From: Candidatus Pacearchaeota archaeon
GTDB lineage: Archaea; Nanoarchaeota; Nanoarchaeia; Pacearchaeales; GW2011-AR1
Assembly (NCBI GenBank): GCA_002686195.1
Contig: NZAS01000230.1
Location: 1-8,678, forward strand
Reading direction: 5' to 3'
Length of the DNA stretch: 8,678 nt
Made by a program: the position numbers and the translations under genes
In this document: positions 4,751 to 8,678 of the stretch, piece after piece
How the letters are laid out: every line of letters starts with the position of its first letter
How positions within the stretch are numbered: position 1 is the stretch's first letter
Notes under the pieces: generated by a model
Seen by the model: only the letters and a program-made list of their open reading frames with translations
What the model was told of the DNA's origin: nothing
Databases searched by the model: none

Positions 4751-6247
4751 TCAACTTCGAATAACTTCATAACCTTTCTTATACCCTTCTTGCCCAACCC
4801 AATTAATCTTAGGTCCACAATCACCTAATGCAACACAAACATTATTCCTATCGCTTACCCAAGAGCCCTCTAAACATTCACAATTATCAACACATTTTTC
4901 TCCCCCAACAATCTTCTTCTCAAAAGTTACAACACAAGCCGCATTTCCTTGAGAGCAAATTGCTAAACTACCTTCACCTTCCCAGAAATCAATTCCAGGA
5001 GTATTCAAAGGCAAGCAAGCTCCGTTACCTCCTCCAGCACCTTCCAATTGTAGCTCAACCCCAGCAATCCACTGACAATCCCTCCTGTCTGTATTCTCAC
5101 AATCATCCTTCGCCCCTTGAGCAGTACAATCCTGCCATCTGTTCACCCTACAAGCAGCCTGACTGAAATCCCCAAGAGAAGTCTCAATCTTATCTTCTAT
5201 ACAAACCTCTTGCCTAAAATCAGCACAAGGCTCAACAACTTCTTCCCCATTTATACAAATATGTTTGAAAAACCTGCTTCCCACAGCGTTGTCCCCGGAA
5301 TTAACTTCTCCTTCATCAGCATTCACACACCAACTCTCCCCATGCTTCTTTCCGTTATCACAATTCAAATCAACACAGATATTATCCCCATAACTTGCTC
5401 TCCCCCCAAAATCCGAAGACCTACAAATACTTCCCAACAAATAATTACAATTCCCACAACTATTTGAATTTGAATTAGCATCACTTGGATTGCAACTCTC
5501 TGTCTTGTCTTTAACTTTACTCCAATATTCTATAAGGTCTTTATTATCACTACCTTCTTTCCAAATCATCGCAGAATTATAAATATTAGCAGCATTTCCA
5601 CAAGTATCCACAAAATAAACTTCATCCTTTCCAGGCACGCAAACAGTATCATCAGTAGGCCCGCAAATTGTTCCTAGCGTTTCAGCAGAACATAAAGTAT
5701 CTTTATGAAACTCACTCCCGGCAGTAGCAGAACATTCGCTTCTCGTAGTAAACTCACAATTCCTTTCAAACTCGGATTCAAATACACAAGCTCCCTTATC
5801 CTGGTTTTGCACACTCAAAACACAAGAAACCTCGTCGCTGATCCCTGGATTATAATTTGTCTGCAATCCCAGAAATCCAGAAAGCTGCTTGCATCTAACT
5901 AATGTAACAAAACTCGCCTGGTCTCCTAAAACACAGCAGCCAAGTTCACATTGTGCCTGGGATTCCACGCTCCAACTTCCTCCAGCATTATTACAAGTTA
6001 TCTGCGCAGTATTATCAGAACAAGTCCCATCATTGCTATTATAACAAACACCCGGCTTACAATAGCTAGTGCTTTCACAAGCAGTCGGAACTTGCTGCTC
6101 TCCTGGAGCACATTCATCAGCAGGAACATCTTGGCAATAGAAGCCACTAGTCGTCTTCTCACAACATACTGTAGCATCCGCAGCACTAACACCAGGAATT
6201 ACGAATAAACCAGCAATCAACAAAAAGATTATCAATAATTTTTCCAT
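4751..6247 (-). CDS. Secreted cysteine-rich protein (43 Cys in 498 residues)
   Basis: It begins with a clear signal peptide: MEK, a hydrophobic core LLIIFLLIAGLFVIPG, and a probable signal peptidase I site after VSA (22). No further membrane span is visible, so export to the outside or pseudo-periplasm is expected. The mature part holds all 43 cysteines, about 9 percent of residues, spread evenly from C28 to C477. Recognisable stretches include VCCEKTTSGFYC (27-38), LGCCVLGDQASFVTLVRC (102-119), a CNPS...CGNC block (252-267), and a C-terminal CVDNCECLEGSW...CVALGDCG repeat-like end (452-478). From memory, proteins with the VCCEKT and GCCVLGDQA signatures recur in Woesearchaeota-type genomes, without an assigned function. 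A disulfide-rich surface protein is the likely nature. The ATG abuts the stop of the pilin-like gene, so the two are translated from one message. It is not a recognised enzyme. Confidence 0.85.
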   Translation of the reverse strand: MEKLLIIFLLIAGLFVIPGVSAADATVCCEKTTSGFYCQDVPADECAPGEQQVPTACESTSYCKPGVCYNSNDGTCSDNTAQITCNNAGGSWSVESQAQCELGCCVLGDQASFVTLVRCKQLSGFLGLQTNYNPGISDEVSCVLSVQNQDKGACVFESEFERNCEFTTRSECSATAGSEFHKDTLCSAETLGTICGPTDDTVCVPGKDEVYFVDTCGNAANIYNSAMIWKEGSDNKDLIEYWSKVKDKTESCNPSDANSNSNSCGNCNYLLGSICRSSDFGGRASYGDNICVDLNCDNGKKHGESWCVNADEGEVNSGDNAVGSRFFKHICINGEEVVEPCADFRQEVCIEDKIETSLGDFSQAACRVNRWQDCTAQGAKDDCENTDRRDCQWIAGVELQLEGAGGGNGACLPLNTPGIDFWEGEGSLAICSQGNAACVVTFEKKIVGGEKCVDNCECLEGSWVSDRNNVCVALGDCGPKINWVGQEGYKKGYEVIRS

Positions 6248-7009
6248 TTATACTCCATACCCAGGAGGCCATGCAAGGCTCCTTGAGGCAAACGTGAATT
6301 CTTCTTCTGTAATAACATTACTTAATTTATATATTGTGGTGCCATCTCCCAACTTATTTTTCTCAATCTTCAGCTCAGGATAATACTGCAAATACAAAGT
6401 CGTTTCAGAATCTCCATATTCAGACTCAAAATCAACAATGCTCTGCGCGGTATACAAAAGCTCATACATCTCGCTCTCTATAGAAACATCAAACTCCCTA
6501 AATGTCTCACTAGTGTCCTTTGTAATAGTCATAGGAGCAACAAACTTAATCCCTATCTTATCAGGAACAATTGAAACTTCTGCATCAACATTTCCTGCTG
6601 AAACTCCATAACCTCTGCTTTCATATTCAGCTTTCAAATTCCTTCCGCATTCAACAGCCCTTGGCTCTACAATAGCTTTCAATTCACTTTCAAACCTATC
6701 TTTCACAGCAGGCTCTTGCACAACACAAGTTTCATAATCAGCATTAGTATAGCACAAATACTTTACCTTCTCCCCGTCATGAACAATAAATCCTTCTGGA
6801 TTTTGGTATCCACCTTGTTTACTTAACAAAGCAACTCCTTCAACAACAATTGGTTCAACACACCCTTTCAGATAACTCTGAGGATTAAGTTCAACACCTA
6901 AAACGCCTTGTATCTCCGGATAAAACATAACTCCTAAAACAATAAGTCCAACAATAACAATTGCCACAATTACAAAAATCGCAACCTGTCCTCTTTTATT
7001 CAATTCCAT
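6248..7009 (-). CDS. Pilin-like surface protein with class III signal peptide
   Basis: A 253-residue protein starting MELNKRGQVAIFVIVAIVIV. The basic patch K5-R6-G7 followed by Q8 and a hydrophobic helix to about residue 29 matches the archaeal class III (type IV pilin-like) signal, which is cut after the Gly by a prepilin peptidase and leaves the helix to assemble or anchor in the membrane. The rest is a mixed alpha/beta ectodomain with four cysteines (C50, C86, C95, C121), probably two disulfides, and an acidic, Tyr-rich C-terminal half ending RSLAWPPGYGV. At 253 residues it is larger than most archaeal pilins, so a minor pilin, adhesin or pseudopilin-like anchor is as likely as a main filament subunit. 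No assembly ATPase, platform protein or prepilin peptidase lies in the window. It is the first gene of an operon with the cysteine-rich protein (stop and start adjacent). ATG 7009 fits the upstream TATA box. Confidence 0.82.
   Translation of the reverse strand: MELNKRGQVAIFVIVAIVIVGLIVLGVMFYPEIQGVLGVELNPQSYLKGCVEPIVVEGVALLSKQGGYQNPEGFIVHDGEKVKYLCYTNADYETCVVQEPAVKDRFESELKAIVEPRAVECGRNLKAEYESRGYGVSAGNVDAEVSIVPDKIGIKFVAPMTITKDTSETFREFDVSIESEMYELLYTAQSIVDFESEYGDSETTLYLQYYPELKIEKNKLGDGTTIYKLSNVITEEEFTFASRSLAWPPGYGV
6253..6256 (-). promoter_or_regulatory. Weak Shine-Dalgarno for the cysteine-rich gene
   Basis: On the - strand ggag lies inside the last codons of the pilin-like gene, 5 bases before the ATG at 6247. 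It is short, but position and spacing are right. Together with the adjoining stop and start codons it favours re-initiation by the same ribosomes. Confidence 0.5.
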
Positions 7010-7032
7010 CTTATTATCTAAACCTCATTTTT

Positions 7033-7041
7033 CTTTATAAC
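7033..7041 (-). promoter_or_regulatory. TATA box of the pilin-like / cysteine-rich operon
   Basis: On the - strand the sequence gttataaag lies in the 41-base gap after the large modular gene and is centred about 28 bases before the ATG at 7009. The gap also has gaggt at 7022-7026, but that is too far (about 12 bases) from the ATG to be a normal ribosome binding site. The pilin-like gene is therefore likely to head its own nearly leaderless transcript, possibly in addition to read-through from the upstream gene. Confidence 0.55.
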
Positions 7042-7050
7042 TTTATCTAT

Positions 7051-8678
7051 TTAACCATTCCTCACAACAATACTACACTGACTTCCAGGCCCATTACCAA
7101 ACTCGTCTTTACATTTCACATAATAAAGATCATCATCAAAGCTGGTAGTATGCACCAACTCATCTCCATTCATTCTCGTCGCATTTTCAAACACAAAGTT
7201 ACAAGCCCGTCTATTCCTCGTAACACCATTAGTATATCTACATTCAGCATCCTCATCAGTCACAACAACCAAATCCCCAGACTGCTCATAAACTCTTGTC
7301 ACTCTCGGGCTGTCCACATCAATTATAACTTCAAATTCACTTTCTCCGAAAGCAACGTTACCAGCATCATCCTCACATCTCACCTCAATCTTCTTGTCTC
7401 CTTCAGTAAACTGATTAAATACCTGCTTATGCGTCTTTTCCCAAGTCTCCAAGAACTGCACCCATTGACTTCCAACTTTATAATTACACGTTGCAGTCCC
7501 ATCAACACCGCCTGAAGTTTCAACTAAAATTTCAACAGTCGCGGGCTGCACTCCAAATTCAATCTCAGCCCCATTCTCTGGACTTATAGAATCAATATTC
7601 AAAGCACCATTACTCTTCTTAATAACAAATTCATAACTCTCAGTATTCACATTTCTTTTACTATCATCTTCTTGCCACGGCTGGTCTTTACACCTAACAT
7701 ATACAACAGAATCATCATCTCCAACAGGCAAAACATCATTACATTTCCATCCAAACGCGGTTTGATCTCCAATAACATCGTTTGCACATTCAAATTCATT
7801 ATCCATAGAGTCATAATCCTTATCATCAGAGTCCCATTTACATTCACTTGGTTCGTTAGTATAAACACTAGCATTCAATTCAGTAGCAACCCAAGCCGCA
7901 TATTCAGTCACAGGTTCCCTATTTGTAATAACAGGCGCACTCAAATCTACTCCAGGCCTTATACAGAAGTTAATAACATACTCTCTAGAATTCTCAATTC
8001 CCATAACATCCTTACATCTCACATAAAGATTTGCTTCACTCCTTTCATCAGGGTCAAATCCAGGAACATTAGGCACATTAAATATCTGAGTATGATTATA
8101 TAAGGACAAACTCCTCCCTCCAAAACTATACTGCATTTCCTCATAACTCCCAGTATGTTCAATATCAAATCTACACTCAGCAGGCTTGCTCAATTCAATT
8201 CCGAACGTAAGAGGCACATTACCCTTGACACATCCGTCACTTTCAGAGCTTTTAATCTTAACTCCCACATCACTCTCTTCTTCCCATGAGAACCCTTCTG
8301 TCAAATCCCCCGGCCCAATTCTTGGAGGATTTGGATCATCAGGAGCAATATGTACACATAACTCTTGCCCAGTCCCCTCATTAATAAACTCACACGTCTG
8401 TCCCAACGACTGACAAGCATATCTCGAACATGGGAAACCATCAGAGCCACATTCCTCACAATTCTTTCCTCCAAAAGGCGCCTGCCATGGCTGACATTCA
8501 AAACTCACAATTCTCTTCTTAGTCTTCCCAACCCCCATTAATTTCATGATAACAATTGTTATAACAATAACAGCAATAAAAATCCCACAAGATGTTGGAT
8601 CAACACAAAATGGAAGCCCTCCCTTTCCAAGTGCTAATAAACCAATACTAGTTCCAACATAAGTTCCAGCAGCCAATA
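7051..8678 (-). CDS. Membrane-anchored protein with four cysteine-paired Ig-like modules, N-terminus outside the window
   Basis: The frame is open to the right edge, so this is the C-terminal 541 residues; the TTG at 8676 is just a Leu codon, not a start. Seen in order (window residues): a small hydrophobic, Gly-rich stretch (4-20), a strong membrane helix GIFIAVIVITIVIMKLM (31-47), a basic KTKKR (51-55), a compact cysteine-rich knot (C61, C73, C76, C83, C88, C95, C107), a proline/acidic linker, then four modules of about 85-105 residues. Each module has an early Cys (C168, C279, C397, C479) and a late Cys in a YVRCKD-like strand (C221, C329, C434, C522), suggesting Ig/fibronectin-like sandwiches closed by one disulfide. 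NHT, NAS and NAT sequons (194, 268, 498) are compatible with glycosylation. From memory similar knots and modules recur in DPANN proteins with no assigned function. Surface adhesion or envelope architecture is inferred. Confidence 0.8.
   Translation of the reverse strand, partial: LAAGTYVGTSIGLLALGKGGLPFCVDPTSCGIFIAVIVITIVIMKLMGVGKTKKRIVSFECQPWQAPFGGKNCEECGSDGFPCSRYACQSLGQTCEFINEGTGQELCVHIAPDDPNPPRIGPGDLTEGFSWEEESDVGVKIKSSESDGCVKGNVPLTFGIELSKPAECRFDIEHTGSYEEMQYSFGGRSLSLYNHTQIFNVPNVPGFDPDERSEANLYVRCKDVMGIENSREYVINFCIRPGVDLSAPVITNREPVTEYAAWVATELNASVYTNEPSECKWDSDDKDYDSMDNEFECANDVIGDQTAFGWKCNDVLPVGDDDSVVYVRCKDQPWQEDDSKRNVNTESYEFVIKKSNGALNIDSISPENGAEIEFGVQPATVEILVETSGGVDGTATCNYKVGSQWVQFLETWEKTHKQVFNQFTEGDKKIEVRCEDDAGNVAFGESEFEVIIDVDSPRVTRVYEQSGDLVVVTDEDAECRYTNGVTRNRRACNFVFENATRMNGDELVHTTSFDDDLYYVKCKDEFGNGPGSQCSIVVRNG

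Noticed and set aside
4710..4754. Longer peroxiredoxin start at a TTG
   Set aside because: The extension would contain the TATA box region and overlap the previous stop codon; MKVGDKIEDFE at 4709 is the normal beginning of the family.
4828..5902. Open frames on the + strand across the cysteine-rich gene
   Set aside because: They are antisense shadows with skewed His/Ser/Asn/Thr/Pro content, no promoter and no recognisable domain, while the - strand frame has a signal peptide and patterned cysteines.
4751..6247. Possible stop-codon recoding or a split gene, given the TGA stop and the unusual composition
   Set aside because: TAA, TAG and TGA are all used as ordinary stops at gene ends in this window, and no in-frame stop interrupts a conserved domain.
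6961..8413. Open frames on the + strand across the pilin-like and modular genes
   Set aside because: Low-complexity translations rich in Ile, Ser, Asn and His, explained by the reverse complement of the real genes.
1..8678. CRISPR arrays, tRNA or rRNA genes, insertion sequences, C/D box RNAs
   Set aside because: No regular direct repeats, cloverleaf pattern, transposase or terminal repeats were seen, and the gaps between genes are mostly under 50 bases; scattered tgatga matches lie inside coding sequence.

Overview
The window looks like archaeal chromosome, most likely from a DPANN lineage of the Woesearchaeota/Pacearchaeota type. It carries two archaeal signature enzymes (the tRNA pseudouridine-54 methyltransferase TrmY and the Holliday junction resolvase Hjc). 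It also has a very short histone-fold protein, a class II lysyl-tRNA synthetase, a protein with an archaeal class III (pilin-type) signal peptide, and cysteine-rich secreted proteins of a style I recall from DPANN genomes. Archaeal TATA boxes sit about 25 bases upstream of start codons. The lineage call is an inference; no rRNA is present.

Layout. Bases 1-3793 are read on the + strand: the 3' part of trmY, a DUF362 protein, an acylphosphatase, lysS, a 55-residue histone-like gene and hjc. This is a housekeeping block for tRNA modification and charging, chromatin and recombination. At 3790-3793 it meets a second block read on the - strand, and the two stop codons overlap. Moving right, that block holds an unrecognised 121-residue protein, a 2-Cys peroxiredoxin, a secreted protein with 43 cysteines, a pilin-like protein with a class III signal peptide, and the 3' part of a large membrane-anchored protein with four cysteine-paired modules.

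Expression. Almost every gene that heads a transcript has a TATA-like box centred 25-28 bases before its ATG, leaving essentially no 5' leader. The two genes whose ATG directly abuts the preceding stop codon (TAAATG) are instead preceded by purine-rich Shine-Dalgarno sequences. The genome therefore seems to mix leaderless initiation with SD-led initiation inside operons.

Working together. The three genes at 4751-8678 form a plausible cell-envelope cluster: one signal-peptidase substrate, one prepilin-peptidase-type substrate and one membrane-anchored modular protein, all rich in or patterned with cysteine. A disulfide-stabilised surface structure is the most interesting possibility here, but its function cannot be read from the sequence. 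No RNA genes, CRISPR arrays, insertion sequences or integration sites were seen. The only non-coding gap of about 100 bases (1628-1728) holds a hairpin and the lysS promoter.
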